Assembly: GCA_000155435.1 (NCBI GenBank)
Contig: DS990260.1
Location: 1,073,320 to 1,137,319, forward strand
Reading direction: 5' to 3'
Origin: Clostridiales bacterium 1_7_47FAA
GTDB lineage: Bacteria; Bacillota; Clostridia; Lachnospirales; Lachnospiraceae
DNA: 64,000 nt
Under the pieces are notes generated by a model. It ran no database searches, had not been told where the DNA came from, and worked only from the letters and a program-made list of their open reading frames with translations. Positions 16,977 to 25,962 of the stretch are shown in pieces. The number at the start of each line of letters is the position of its first letter. Position 1 is the first letter of the stretch. The position numbers were made by a program, and so were the translations under genes.

Positions 16977-17894
16977 TCAGCCCATATTCCGGTCCAGGAA
17001 ATCAAAACACAGATCGGATAACCATGGCTCATGCCACCAGTTCCTCCCATGGTGGGGTGCCCCATCCCCGGTATATAACTCTGCCTTATCCGGCCCGGCG
17101 GCCTGCTGCAGCGTCCTGAAAAATGTCTCCGACTGCTCATAAGGAACCACAGCATCACCGGTCCCATGGACAATCAAAAACGGAGGGATTGCTTTGTGTG
17201 CATATGTACAGGGATTGGCCAGCCTGACCAGTTCCGGTATCTCCGGAAGAGGGCTGCCTAAGAAGACGGATTCCGGGGAGTCCGGCAGATTGTGGTCCGG
17301 CACTCCTTTTTTTGTATGTTCAAACGCCTCATCCATGGCAAGGAAGCCGCCGCATGGCCCGCACCAGTCAATGACAGCCGCCACCCGGCAGTCATACCCG
17401 CCATTTCCCATGGATAAATCCTCAAATGCGGGATTGCCCTCCGTCAATGCAGTGATGGACACCAGCCAGCCGCCGCTGGACGGTCCCCACAGCGCAATCC
17501 GGTCCGGATCCAGCTGGTAACGCCGGGCATTGGCTTTCAAAAAACGGATTGCCGCTTTCGCATCATACACCATGGCCGGGAAGCGGGACTCCCTGCTTTT
17601 CCGGTATTCGCAGTCCACCACCACATATCCGCGGTCTGTCCCGCGCAGCACCGGCTCTGAGCTGTCCTCTCCCTTGCCCCCATGCATGAATCCTCCGCCG
17701 TGAAAAAACAGGATGACCGGATAAGGACCTTCCTTCTCCTCATTGGGATACCAGATATCCAGTTTCTGGGACTGTGAACCGCCACTATATGGGATATCAA
17801 ACTGTTTCCTCCTGATATGCCTGGCCACTTCGGATGATAACATGTGATTTACCGTCTGTTTGGCTGTCTCAGGTGATAACATATGTTCTTTCAT
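16977..17894 (-). CDS. Alpha/beta hydrolase (esterase/lipase family)
   Basis: Cytoplasmic serine hydrolase of the BD-FAE / hormone-sensitive-lipase-like group (305 aa). Oxyanion motif HGGG (FFHGGGFMHGG), nucleophile elbow GPSSGG with the catalytic Ser, acid Asp in HGTGDAVVPYEQS and His near the C-terminus (GAPHHGRNWW) are all present. No signal peptide. GGGAG precedes the ATG. It sits between the PhlG-like hydrolase and a MATE exporter, so it probably cleaves an ester on the imported compound. Exact substrate unknown. Confidence 0.88.
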   Translation of the reverse strand: MKEHMLSPETAKQTVNHMLSSEVARHIRRKQFDIPYSGGSQSQKLDIWYPNEEKEGPYPVILFFHGGGFMHGGKGEDSSEPVLRGTDRGYVVVDCEYRKSRESRFPAMVYDAKAAIRFLKANARRYQLDPDRIALWGPSSGGWLVSITALTEGNPAFEDLSMGNGGYDCRVAAVIDWCGPCGGFLAMDEAFEHTKKGVPDHNLPDSPESVFLGSPLPEIPELVRLANPCTYAHKAIPPFLIVHGTGDAVVPYEQSETFFRTLQQAAGPDKAELYTGDGAPHHGRNWWHEPWLSDLCFDFLDRNMG

Positions 17895-17985
17895 TTACTG
17901 TCTCCCGTTCTCCAATGTATGCGTTCCAAGGACTGCAGATACCGTCAAACGCAAATGCCAGTCAATAGGGTGCCAATCCACGGTA

Positions 17986-18864
17986 TCAGTCCGCATCATC
18001 CGGCAGTTCATGGTATTCCTCATATAGATCAGCCAGGAACACGCCCAGCTGCTGCGCTTCCACCGTGCTGTGGGTGATTACCTTCTTTAAATACGCGTCA
18101 CTGAACATGTAATCCGGCGTCGTATCATCCTTCACGATTTTTCCGTCCCTGACGCCGTAGCCAATCCATTCACGGCTGCATTTCTCCATATATCCCAGTG
18201 GACTCTGTCTGGAAAGCGTCAGGCACAGATGCATGCCGCCTAACTGTTTATGTTCCGCATCCATGGTGTGGAACGTCTCATATGCGCAGTCCACGAAGCA
18301 GCCAGCCGCTTTCAGTTCCTGCTCCTTCTCCTCCGTCAGGCCAAATTCCCTCAGGTTGATTGCATGGCGTATGGTATACGTTTTAGCCTCTCCCGCCCCC
18401 AAGTCCAGGGATTCCACGGTCCAGATGCCATCCTGCTTATCCTTTCCATTGATGAACCCATGGCCCACATGGTCGGCCGGATTCCATATCTTATACTTGA
18501 TATTATCATATCCCATGGGCCCCACAGGCTGGCTCTTCGGCGGGATATTCAGCCAGCGGAAATACCAGGCCAGCATCTTCGGCGTGCATCTGGGATAAGT
18601 TGTGTACACTGCGATATACCCTGTGCCGTCCGGCATGTGGCAGTATCCGTATTCCAGTTCCTGATACCCCTCGGGCTGCAGCAGATCCAGCCAGTTTTCC
18701 GGCAGGATGGCCTTTGCCGGATCTGCAGGGCATCCCCGCTCAATCAGTTCCCTCTCACGAGGCGCCAGCTCATATAACGGCAGGTCATAGTATTTGGCAA
18801 GGGGAAGCTCCCTCTCCCTTGGGTCCAGTTCCGGTCTTACTTCGATGATTCCTTTTCTGCTCAT
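17986..18864 (-). CDS. PhlG / phloretin-hydrolase-like C-C hydrolase
   Basis: Protein of 292 aa that I assign to the 2,4-diacetylphloroglucinol (DAPG) hydrolase family, which includes PhlG and gut phloretin hydrolase. These are zinc enzymes that cleave a C-C bond between an acyl group and a phenolic ring. Supporting segments are the Trp/Phe-rich MLAWYFRWLN, then YKIWNPADHVGHGF (possible zinc His), and near the end the ITHSTVEAQQLGVFLADLY segment with a His and Glu spaced as ligands. The ATG chosen follows AGAGGA; a longer frame has no RBS. It starts 19 bases after the lactonase gene. Family call is from recalled motifs, so moderate confidence; substrate is inference. Confidence 0.6.
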   Translation of the reverse strand: MSRKGIIEVRPELDPRERELPLAKYYDLPLYELAPRERELIERGCPADPAKAILPENWLDLLQPEGYQELEYGYCHMPDGTGYIAVYTTYPRCTPKMLAWYFRWLNIPPKSQPVGPMGYDNIKYKIWNPADHVGHGFINGKDKQDGIWTVESLDLGAGEAKTYTIRHAINLREFGLTEEKEQELKAAGCFVDCAYETFHTMDAEHKQLGGMHLCLTLSRQSPLGYMEKCSREWIGYGVRDGKIVKDDTTPDYMFSDAYLKKVITHSTVEAQQLGVFLADLYEEYHELPDDAD

Positions 18865-18883
18865 ATCATTATCCTCTTTCTGT

Positions 18884-20113
18884 TTATTGTGCAGCCGCAT
18901 CGTCCATCCCGGCCCGGAAGAACTGGATGGCCGATGGCGATACTGCTTTATATAGTTTTCCGGTGGATTCTAACATCCCGTTTTCATGGATGAAGAATGT
19001 GGTGATATCCCCTGACACCATATTGCCCGATACCAGGAATCTGCCGTCCGGGGAAATGTTGATACCCCTTGGAAGATTGCCGCCGGACGGTATGTTCTGC
19101 TTTACTGCCGGGATCCCGTCCTCCCCAACGGAAAGGACCACAATCTGGTTCAGTCCGCACAGTGTGACATAGAGTGTCCTTCCATCCGGATGGATCAGGA
19201 TGTCCTGCGCCCCAACCGGCTTCCCTTCAATCAGCCCCACCTCCTCGGACAGCAGTTTCACCTTGCAGAACAGTTCTAACTTCCCTGCGTCCTCGTCGTA
19301 GTGGAAACAGTTCAGCTGCGCCAGGTTTTCATTATTGGCATAGAATACCGGCAGGGTGGGATGGAAGGTGCCGTATCTGGGGAAACAGGCAACCTCCTCG
19401 GTCACATACTCATCCGTAATCACAATCTTCTCCTGATTGCGGTCCAGCTTAAATGCAATCAGCTTATCCATCCCCTTGTCGCAGGCCACGAACATCCCTC
19501 CGCCCGGACTTTGGACCACTGCATGGAGCCTGGAGATGACCTGGACCAGCTGTATGTGATTGGTGACCGGGTCCACGTTCTTGCGTGAATTCGGACCGTT
19601 TCCGCCCGTTCCCGGGGTTATGGCCACATCGCATACATCACCTATTCCCCCATCTTCCCGTATCCTGAACATCACGATTGCAGTATCGTCAAACAGGACT
19701 TCATTTTGGAATGTCCCATCCTCATTCTTCTTTATTTTGGTCACATGCCAGGGATCCGCACAGTGGCACGTAAGGAGATATTTCCCCGACTTATCCAGAC
19801 ACAGATAGGATGGCTCGGGAAGCAGCGACTCCTTCTCATTAATCAGCGTAAGCCCCCCTGTCTCCGGGTTGATACGGAATGCCAGCAGATATCCGCCTCC
19901 GCCGATTTCCCCCCTCCGCTCCCCGCATTCGTTAACCGCGTACAGGATCCGGTTCTTTGCGTCCAGACACAGCTGTCCTGCGGCAATGTCATAGCGGATG
20001 GTTTCAATCAGGGCCATTGCTCCTGTTTCCTGATTGAACTGAAAGATGGATATTCCCTTTGGCGCCGGAGCAAATCCCCAGTTTCCCACGTAAGCATATA
20101 TTTTTTCAGTCAT
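18884..20113 (-). CDS. Lactonase-fold (6-phosphogluconolactonase-like) beta-propeller protein
   Basis: Seven-bladed beta-propeller of the YbhE/Pgl lactonase family (409 aa, no signal peptide). Typical features are YVGNWGF at the start, repeated blades with NPETGGLTLI, SYLCLDKSGKYLL and HPDGRTLYVT, and the C-terminal PRGINISPDGRFL. Members hydrolyse 6-phosphogluconolactone or related lactones, including carboxy-cis,cis-muconate lactone in aromatic catabolism. CAGGAG precedes the ATG. It lies between the importer ATPase and the PhlG-like gene, which favours a role on a ring-derived lactone rather than in the pentose phosphate path; that is inference. Confidence 0.85.
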   Translation of the reverse strand: MTEKIYAYVGNWGFAPAPKGISIFQFNQETGAMALIETIRYDIAAGQLCLDAKNRILYAVNECGERRGEIGGGGYLLAFRINPETGGLTLINEKESLLPEPSYLCLDKSGKYLLTCHCADPWHVTKIKKNEDGTFQNEVLFDDTAIVMFRIREDGGIGDVCDVAITPGTGGNGPNSRKNVDPVTNHIQLVQVISRLHAVVQSPGGGMFVACDKGMDKLIAFKLDRNQEKIVITDEYVTEEVACFPRYGTFHPTLPVFYANNENLAQLNCFHYDEDAGKLELFCKVKLLSEEVGLIEGKPVGAQDILIHPDGRTLYVTLCGLNQIVVLSVGEDGIPAVKQNIPSGGNLPRGINISPDGRFLVSGNMVSGDITTFFIHENGMLESTGKLYKAVSPSAIQFFRAGMDDAAAQ

Positions 20114-20152
20114 ACTGATTCTCCTGTTTTCCTGTTATTTCATATTCACATC

Positions 20153-21106
20153 TTATGGATTGATTTCCCTGGCCCGGCAGCAGGACACAAAGTGTCCGGG
20201 GCTGATTTCTTCCAGCCTCTGGGGCTCGTGGCATCTTTCACACACATGGACGCAGCGGGCCGCAAACCGGCAGCCTGGTTTGGGATCAATGGGGGATGTA
20301 ATCTCGCCCTTCAGTACAATACGCTCCATCTTCTTATCGATGTTAATGGACGGGATGGCGGAAAGCAGCGCCTTCGTATAGGGATGGTACTGTTTTTTGA
20401 ACAGTTCCTTTGAAGGACAGGTTTCCACCAGCTGCCCCAGGTACATGACGCATATATTATCGGAAATATGCTTTACCACGGAAAGGTCATGGGTGATGAA
20501 CATGTAGGTCAGGTTCTTTTCCTGCTGCAGGAACTTTAACAGATTCAGTATCTGGGCCTGGATGGACACATCCAGGGCGGAAACAGGTTCATCGCACACA
20601 ATGAACTCAGGATTCAGGGCCAGGGCCCTTGCAATCCCCACCCGCTGGCGCCTGCCTCCATCCAGTTCGTGCGGATAGGACATGCGCAGCCTGGGCGCAA
20701 TCCCCACCAGGTCCATAAGGTCCGTGGTCTTTCTCTGGATTTCACTTTTATTAAATTTACCTGACACCACCAGGAATTCCCGGATGGATTCTTCCACGGT
20801 ATATCTTGGGTTCAGTGAGGAGTATGGATCCTGGAAAATCATCTGCGCATGCTCATGATAGTCCTTCATATCCCGCTTTCCAAGTGTCGTGACATCCTCG
20901 CCTTCAAAGAGGATGCGCCCATCCGTGCTTTCAAGCAGATGGACCAGCATGCGGCCCAGGGTGGATTTCCCGCACCCGGATTCGCCTACCACGCCAAGGG
21001 TGGTGCCTTTGGGGATGGTGAATGATACGTCATCCACCGCATGCAGCGTTCCCCTGCCTGTTTTAAAATATTTCTTCAGATTCTGCACTTCTATCAGATG
21101 ATCCAT
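20153..21106 (-). CDS. Peptide-type ABC importer ATPase (DppF/OppF)
   Basis: Second ATPase of a dipeptide/oligopeptide/nickel-type importer (317 aa). Walker A GESGCGKST is near residue 42, followed by a signature region. The signature reads LDGGRRQRVGIARA instead of LSGGQRQR, with Asp in place of the conserved Ser. Walker B is FIVCDEPVSALD, and the oligo_HPY tail carries the CX-Cys cluster CRFAARCVHVCERC. The ATG follows GGAGG and lies two bases past the DppD stop. It pairs with DppD. The changed signature Ser is seen directly; whether it lowers activity is unknown. Confidence 0.92.
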   Translation of the reverse strand: MDHLIEVQNLKKYFKTGRGTLHAVDDVSFTIPKGTTLGVVGESGCGKSTLGRMLVHLLESTDGRILFEGEDVTTLGKRDMKDYHEHAQMIFQDPYSSLNPRYTVEESIREFLVVSGKFNKSEIQRKTTDLMDLVGIAPRLRMSYPHELDGGRRQRVGIARALALNPEFIVCDEPVSALDVSIQAQILNLLKFLQQEKNLTYMFITHDLSVVKHISDNICVMYLGQLVETCPSKELFKKQYHPYTKALLSAIPSINIDKKMERIVLKGEITSPIDPKPGCRFAARCVHVCERCHEPQRLEEISPGHFVSCCRAREINP

Positions 21107-21108
21107 CC

Positions 21109-22086
21109 CTACACCTCCTCCCCCGCCTTCAGACAGCGGCACAAATGTCCTGACGATACTTCCTTAAGCCCAACCTGGCTGCATTTACAGGCATCCGATG
21201 CCCGGGGGCACCGCGGATGGAATTTACATCCTTCCGGCAGGCTGGTGGGGTCCGGCGGAAGCCCGTCTATGGGCTGCAGCCATTCCACCTCCTGGTTCAC
21301 CTTCGGCAGGGCGCCAAATAATCCAATCGTATAAGGATGGGAGGGTGACTTGAATATATCCCTAAGGGAGCCGGATTCCACAATCTCCCCTGCGTAAATC
21401 ACAGCCACCTGGTCGCACATCTCGGCGACAACGCCTAAATCATGGGTAATCAGGATGGTAGTGGTATCATTCTCCCGGTTCAGCTCCCGCATCATCTCCA
21501 GCACCTGGGCCTGGATGGTAACGTCCAGGGCCGTGGTCGGCTCATCTGCAAGCAGCAGCTGGGGGTTACAGGCCAGTGCAATGGCTATGACCACCCTCTG
21601 CTTCATACCGCCTGAGAACTGGTGGGGATATTCACCATAGCGTTCCGCAGGGATCCCTACCTTCTCCAGCATGGCCTGCGCCCTTTTGTACACCTCGTTC
21701 TTGGGAATATCGCTGTGAAGCGCAATCACTTCCGCTATCTGTTGTCCTACCGTGATGACCGGATTTAAGGATGTCATGGGGTCCTGGAAAATCATTGTGA
21801 TTTTCTCCCCGCGTACCTGGCACATCTCCTGTTCCGACAGGTCCAGCAGGTTGTTCCCTTCCAGAAGGACAGCCCCTGATCTTAACTGGGCAGGCGGCTC
21901 CTGGAGCACGCGCAGGATGGTGCGGGCAATGGTAGTCTTACCTGCCCCGGTCTCCCCGACCAGTCCCAGTACCTTACCCTTTTCCAGCTGAAAGGATACG
22001 CCGTTCACCGCATGTACGGTTTCCTCTTTGGTCACATATTCTACATTTAAATCCCTGACCTCTAAAAATGGTTTATGTTCGCTCAT
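21109..22086 (-). CDS. Peptide-type ABC importer ATPase (DppD/OppD)
   Basis: First ATPase of the importer (325 aa). Walker A GETGAGKTT, signature FSGGMKQRVVIA, Walker B LLLADEPTTALD, switch His in LITHDLGVV, and the oligo_HPY tail with the Cys cluster (CKFHPRCPRASDAC). GAGGAG precedes the ATG; 11 bases separate it from the permease gene. Dipeptide/oligopeptide-class systems also carry nickel complexes, opines and glycosides, so the family alone does not fix the substrate. Confidence 0.94.
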   Translation of the reverse strand: MSEHKPFLEVRDLNVEYVTKEETVHAVNGVSFQLEKGKVLGLVGETGAGKTTIARTILRVLQEPPAQLRSGAVLLEGNNLLDLSEQEMCQVRGEKITMIFQDPMTSLNPVITVGQQIAEVIALHSDIPKNEVYKRAQAMLEKVGIPAERYGEYPHQFSGGMKQRVVIAIALACNPQLLLADEPTTALDVTIQAQVLEMMRELNRENDTTTILITHDLGVVAEMCDQVAVIYAGEIVESGSLRDIFKSPSHPYTIGLFGALPKVNQEVEWLQPIDGLPPDPTSLPEGCKFHPRCPRASDACKCSQVGLKEVSSGHLCRCLKAGEEV

Positions 22087-22097
22087 GGCTTCTCCTC

Positions 22098-22985
22098 TTA
22101 TTTCTTAAGCTTTGGATCCAGGGCATCCCGCAGGCCGTCGCCAAGCAGGTTGAGCGACAGGACCACGATCATGATGCAGATGCCGGGAATAAGACACATG
22201 TAAGGATATTCCATCAGGAAATTACGGCTGTCCGCCAGCATGGCCCCCCATTCCGGGATAGGCGGCTGGACCCCGATTCCAATGTAGCTCATGCTGGCTG
22301 CCATCATGATCCTGGCCCCTACCCCCATGGTGGCCTGCACCAGCATCGGCGCAAAGGTATTGGGGAATACATGCCTTGCCATGATACGGATGTCGCTGCA
22401 ATTGCCGATGGAGGCAGCTTCCAGATATTCCATCTTCCTTACATTCAATATGGAGGAACGCATCAGCCTGGCTGAACCTGCAATCCCCTCAAATCCCAGG
22501 GCAAGAATGGTATTAAAGATACCAGGCCCCAGGGCGCAGGCCAGGGCGATGTTGAGGATAAGGCCGGGAATGGACTGGATTACATCACAGACCCTCATGA
22601 TGATGTTGTCAATCCTTCCCCCGTAATAACCGGACACAGCCCCAAATACAATCCCAAGTCCGGTGCTCAGGGCCACGGAGCCGATACCGATGGTCAGCGA
22701 ATAACGTGCCCCGTACAGAATACGGCTGAATATATCCCGGCCCATCTGGTCCGTCCCAAACAGATGGGCCGCACTGGGTCCGGTCAGACGCTCTTTCACG
22801 CTGATGGCCGCATAATCATAGGGTGCAAGAACCGGTGCGAATACTGCTGCCAGGAATACCAGAAGAAAAATGATCCCGCCCAGCATGGCCCCTTTGTTAT
22901 AGGATAGCTGTTTCATTATCTTAACAAACTGATTCTGGCGTCTGGGTTCCAGAACCGCGCCTTTTACATTCAATTCACTTGTCAT
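22098..22985 (-). CDS. Peptide-type ABC importer permease (DppC/OppC)
   Basis: Membrane permease (295 aa, about six helices) of the DppC family. The N-terminal cytoplasmic segment is followed by GAMLGGIIFLLVFLAAVFAPVL, the GTDQMGRDIFSRILYGAR motif typical of DppC/OppC, and the EAA loop EYLEAASIGNCSDIRIMARH. The ATG used follows AAGGGG and overlaps the end of dppB by 11 bases; the longer frame has no RBS. Confidence 0.93.
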   Translation of the reverse strand: MTSELNVKGAVLEPRRQNQFVKIMKQLSYNKGAMLGGIIFLLVFLAAVFAPVLAPYDYAAISVKERLTGPSAAHLFGTDQMGRDIFSRILYGARYSLTIGIGSVALSTGLGIVFGAVSGYYGGRIDNIIMRVCDVIQSIPGLILNIALACALGPGIFNTILALGFEGIAGSARLMRSSILNVRKMEYLEAASIGNCSDIRIMARHVFPNTFAPMLVQATMGVGARIMMAASMSYIGIGVQPPIPEWGAMLADSRNFLMEYPYMCLIPGICIMIVVLSLNLLGDGLRDALDPKLKK

Positions 22986-23937
22986 CTTTCTTTCCCCTTT
23001 TCCTGCTTCCGGTAATCTGGGCCTTGACACGCGGGTCTACCGCTGCTATCAGAAGGTCGCAGAGCAGCATAATGATGGAAAATGTGATTGCCAGAAGGAT
23101 TACACCGCCCTGCACCACAGGATAATCACGGTTGTTCACTGCATTTACAATGTACACGCCAACGCCGGGAATGGAAAATATGGTTTCCGCTATCAGGGTT
23201 CCACCCAGGGAGGTGCCAAAACTCATGCTGGCCACCGTAATCACGGGAATCAGCGCATTGGGCAGCGCATGTCTGTAAATCACTGCCTTCTGCTTGACGC
23301 CCTTGGCCTTTGCCATGGTGATATAGTCCGCATGTATGACTTCCAGCATACCGGAGCGCATCTGCCGAGCCATGGTGGTCATTCCCGCAAACGCCGTGGA
23401 TACGATTGGCAGGATCCAGTACTTGATTCCCCCAATCCCATAGGCGGGAAGCCATCCCAGCCTGCTGGAGAACAGCATGATCAGTACCAGGGCAAACCAG
23501 AACCCGGGAAGGGAGGTGCCCACCAGGGCCAGGGACATGGTCCCATAATCAGGAAAACGGTTCTGGTGGACAGCTGCCGTGACGCCAAGGGGGATTCCGA
23601 TCACCAGTGACAGGACCATACCGGATACCGCGAAAATCAGGGTCTTGGGAAATCTCGATACCATTTCCGAAGTAATGGAAACATTGGTGATATAGGAGGT
23701 CCCAAAGTCAAACCGGATGAACACGTCGTAAAAATACCGTCCCAGCTGTACAATATAAGGGTCATTCAGGCCCATGGATTCCCGCAGTTCGTTAATCTGC
23801 GCATCGGTTGCCGTGGTTCCCAGTATGACCTGGGCCGGGTCGCCGGGGGTAAGCTGCATCAGTGTGAATACAAGGACTACCACACCGAATATGACCGGTA
23901 TCATGAGCAGAATCCTCTTTAATGTATATTTAAGCAT
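22975..23937 (-). CDS. Peptide-type ABC importer permease (DppB/OppB)
   Basis: Membrane permease (320 aa) of the DppB family. It opens with the classic KYTLKRILLMIPVIFGV helix and LTPGDPAQVILG. The EAA loop is DYITMAKAKGVKQKAVIYRHALPN, seen here in short pieces ending in RHALPNALIPV. GGAGGAG precedes the ATG. It begins 36 bases after the binding-protein gene and forms the channel with DppC. Confidence 0.94.
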   Translation of the reverse strand: MLKYTLKRILLMIPVIFGVVVLVFTLMQLTPGDPAQVILGTTATDAQINELRESMGLNDPYIVQLGRYFYDVFIRFDFGTSYITNVSITSEMVSRFPKTLIFAVSGMVLSLVIGIPLGVTAAVHQNRFPDYGTMSLALVGTSLPGFWFALVLIMLFSSRLGWLPAYGIGGIKYWILPIVSTAFAGMTTMARQMRSGMLEVIHADYITMAKAKGVKQKAVIYRHALPNALIPVITVASMSFGTSLGGTLIAETIFSIPGVGVYIVNAVNNRDYPVVQGGVILLAITFSIIMLLCDLLIAAVDPRVKAQITGSRKRGKKDDK

Positions 23938-23973
23938 ATTGTTTATCTCCTCCTCACAGGCAGGGATGCATGA

Positions 23974-25584
23974 TTAATCTGCCAGCTCAATGGTATTCAC
24001 GCGGATGAAGCGGTTCCAGTCCGTATAGAATCCCGTTACCTTTGCCGAATTATAGGCGGCGTAATCAGGCATGCTGTAGATTTCATAGTAATAAGCGTTA
24101 TCTGTAATGTAATCATAAAATGCGTTTACATTTTCCTGTGTATATCCATCCGCAGAAGCCAGTGTATCGTAAAGGGACTGGAGCTTATCGTCCAGCAGGC
24201 CTGCCCAGGTCCTGCCGGAATCATAATTCTTCCGGTTGAACAGGGTGTTCCATAAGTCCTGTGTGGCGTATCCGGAATTGCCAGGCCCTGCATATGCCAT
24301 CTCATACTGGCCGCTGGTGCCGTCCCTGTATGCGCCGTAGGTGGTTCCCTCGCACACATTCAGCTCCGCGTCAATACCCACATCCAGAAGGTTGGCCTGT
24401 ATGATCTGCCACATGGTCGTAATGGTTCCGTTGTTGTTTGCCAGAAGGCGCAGATGCAGTCCTCCCTCCCCGTAACCGGCCTTGGCAAGCAGCTCCCTGG
24501 CCTTATCCGTGTCGTACGCATAGGGGCTGCTCTCCCATGAGGGATCATAACCGATGGTCAGCTCTTTGCTGCCGCAGGTCACCTTACTGGGTTCTGCATA
24601 TCCATAGCCGCACGCCTCTGCCACTGATTCATTGTCAATGGCATATAACACGGCCTGCCGCAGTTCCAGATTATCATAAAACGGGCTGTCCTCCGTCATA
24701 CAGAACATGATGCCTCTGTCCTCGGAAGAGGGCACACCGTAAATTTCAATACCATCCTTGGCTGCAACCTCATCCAGCATACTTGGCTGGATGAACATGG
24801 CGACCTGGATGTCGCCCTTTTCAATGGCCAGCGCCAGCTGTGTTGCTTCCTCCAGTATGTTAAATTCTATGATATCCGCATTGGCCGCGCTTCCCGGATA
24901 GGCCAGCTCATCCGTCTGCCAGTAGGAATCCGTCTTCTCAAGGGTTATGGAGGTTCCCGCCACGTAGTTGCTCACCGTGTAGGGCATGGTGCCGCAGGAT
25001 GTGGTTGCAAACTGGTCCGGGCTGTCATTGTATGACTTCTCGGTGGCGATTGGAACTTTACACACGATATACTCAAATGCACCTGCCGCTGCCGTATTGA
25101 GTTTCAGTTCCACCGTGTACTCATCCTTTACCAGGGCTTCCTCCACCACCGTGGCCCAGTTCTTATTGTACTGGTTAAAGCTGAACACCACGTCGGACGC
25201 CGTAACCGGATTGCCTGCTGCGTCCTTAATATTGTCATAAATCGTGACATCGAAGGTTACATCATCCACTTTCTCATAATCCTTCATCAGGATCGGTTCC
25301 AGATCCGCGGAACCGCTCTGGCAGCTGGCCAGTGTCTCATACAGTGTGTATGTGACCATATCCTTTGTAATACGGCCGCTGGTCCAGGGATTCAGGGAAT
25401 CCAGTCCTCCGTACAGACCCACGGCCAGCTTTTTCTTCCCATCGGCCATGTCCTGGCTTTGTTCCGTTCCGGCGGAAGCCGCCGTCGCCGTGGTCTTCTG
25501 GCCGCCAAAACCGCAGCCGGTCAGTGATACTGCCATTGCACAGGCCAACATTGCTGCAATCGTTTTTTTTCTCATTTGTCTCAT
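23974..25584 (-). CDS. Peptide-type substrate-binding lipoprotein (SBP family 5)
   Basis: Extracytoplasmic solute receptor (536 aa) of family 5 (DppA/OppA/NikA class). Signal peptide with lipobox SLTGCG is followed by GLDSLNPWTSGRITKD, the conserved DVVFSFNQY segment near residue 135, and LELRQAVLYAIDNESV in the hinge region. The ATG is at 25584 with GGGG nine bases upstream. It is the first gene of the operon. Family 5 proteins bind peptides, nickel, glycosides or opines; the downstream hydrolases suggest a conjugated small molecule here. Confidence 0.92.
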   Translation of the reverse strand: MRQMRKKTIAAMLACAMAVSLTGCGFGGQKTTATAASAGTEQSQDMADGKKKLAVGLYGGLDSLNPWTSGRITKDMVTYTLYETLASCQSGSADLEPILMKDYEKVDDVTFDVTIYDNIKDAAGNPVTASDVVFSFNQYNKNWATVVEEALVKDEYTVELKLNTAAAGAFEYIVCKVPIATEKSYNDSPDQFATTSCGTMPYTVSNYVAGTSITLEKTDSYWQTDELAYPGSAANADIIEFNILEEATQLALAIEKGDIQVAMFIQPSMLDEVAAKDGIEIYGVPSSEDRGIMFCMTEDSPFYDNLELRQAVLYAIDNESVAEACGYGYAEPSKVTCGSKELTIGYDPSWESSPYAYDTDKARELLAKAGYGEGGLHLRLLANNNGTITTMWQIIQANLLDVGIDAELNVCEGTTYGAYRDGTSGQYEMAYAGPGNSGYATQDLWNTLFNRKNYDSGRTWAGLLDDKLQSLYDTLASADGYTQENVNAFYDYITDNAYYYEIYSMPDYAAYNSAKVTGFYTDWNRFIRVNTIELAD

Positions 25585-25704
25585 TCCCGCTACCCCTTTT
25601 CTCTTATTTTGCCCCCGCAAAATGAATGTTTATTGTTCTATGTTTTCTCTGAATTATCGTACAATTTCACTAACTTTCTCTGTTTTATCCCTCCTTTATT
25701 ATGC

Positions 25705-25733
25705 ATTTTATCATCCTGACCGCATTTTGTCTA
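25705..25733 (-). promoter_or_regulatory. Promoter of the importer/hydrolase operon
   Basis: TAGACA (25728-25733) and TAAAAT (25705-25710) on the minus strand, spacing exactly 17. The predicted start near 25698 gives a leader of about 115 bases before the binding-protein ATG. The region 25621-25840 is AT-rich and otherwise holds no gene. Confidence 0.5.
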
Positions 25734-25841
25734 ACATCTATGTACCTGCCAATCTACAAGTATTTACTTGTATTTCATCACCTTTCCATGCGGGACGTCC
25801 GTTGGGAATACACCCGGTACATCCGGGCAGCCCCAAACAGC

Positions 25842-25885
25842 AAAAAAGGAAACAACATTGCCAATTCAGCAGGCAATGCTGTTTC
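25842..25885 (-). terminator. Terminator of the Sel1-esterase operon
   Basis: GGAAACA.CATTGCC pairs with GGCAATG.TGTTTCC (25848-25885), followed on the minus strand by six Ts (25842-25847). It is a strong intrinsic terminator after the small membrane-protein gene; the plus strand also reads into CTTCTTTTT. Confidence 0.85.
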
Positions 25886-25962
25886 CTTCTTTTTGTCCGG
25901 CGGGAACCAGCGGACACTTAACATCTCATACCGGGCGCGGGTCTGGAATACGGATGCATCCA

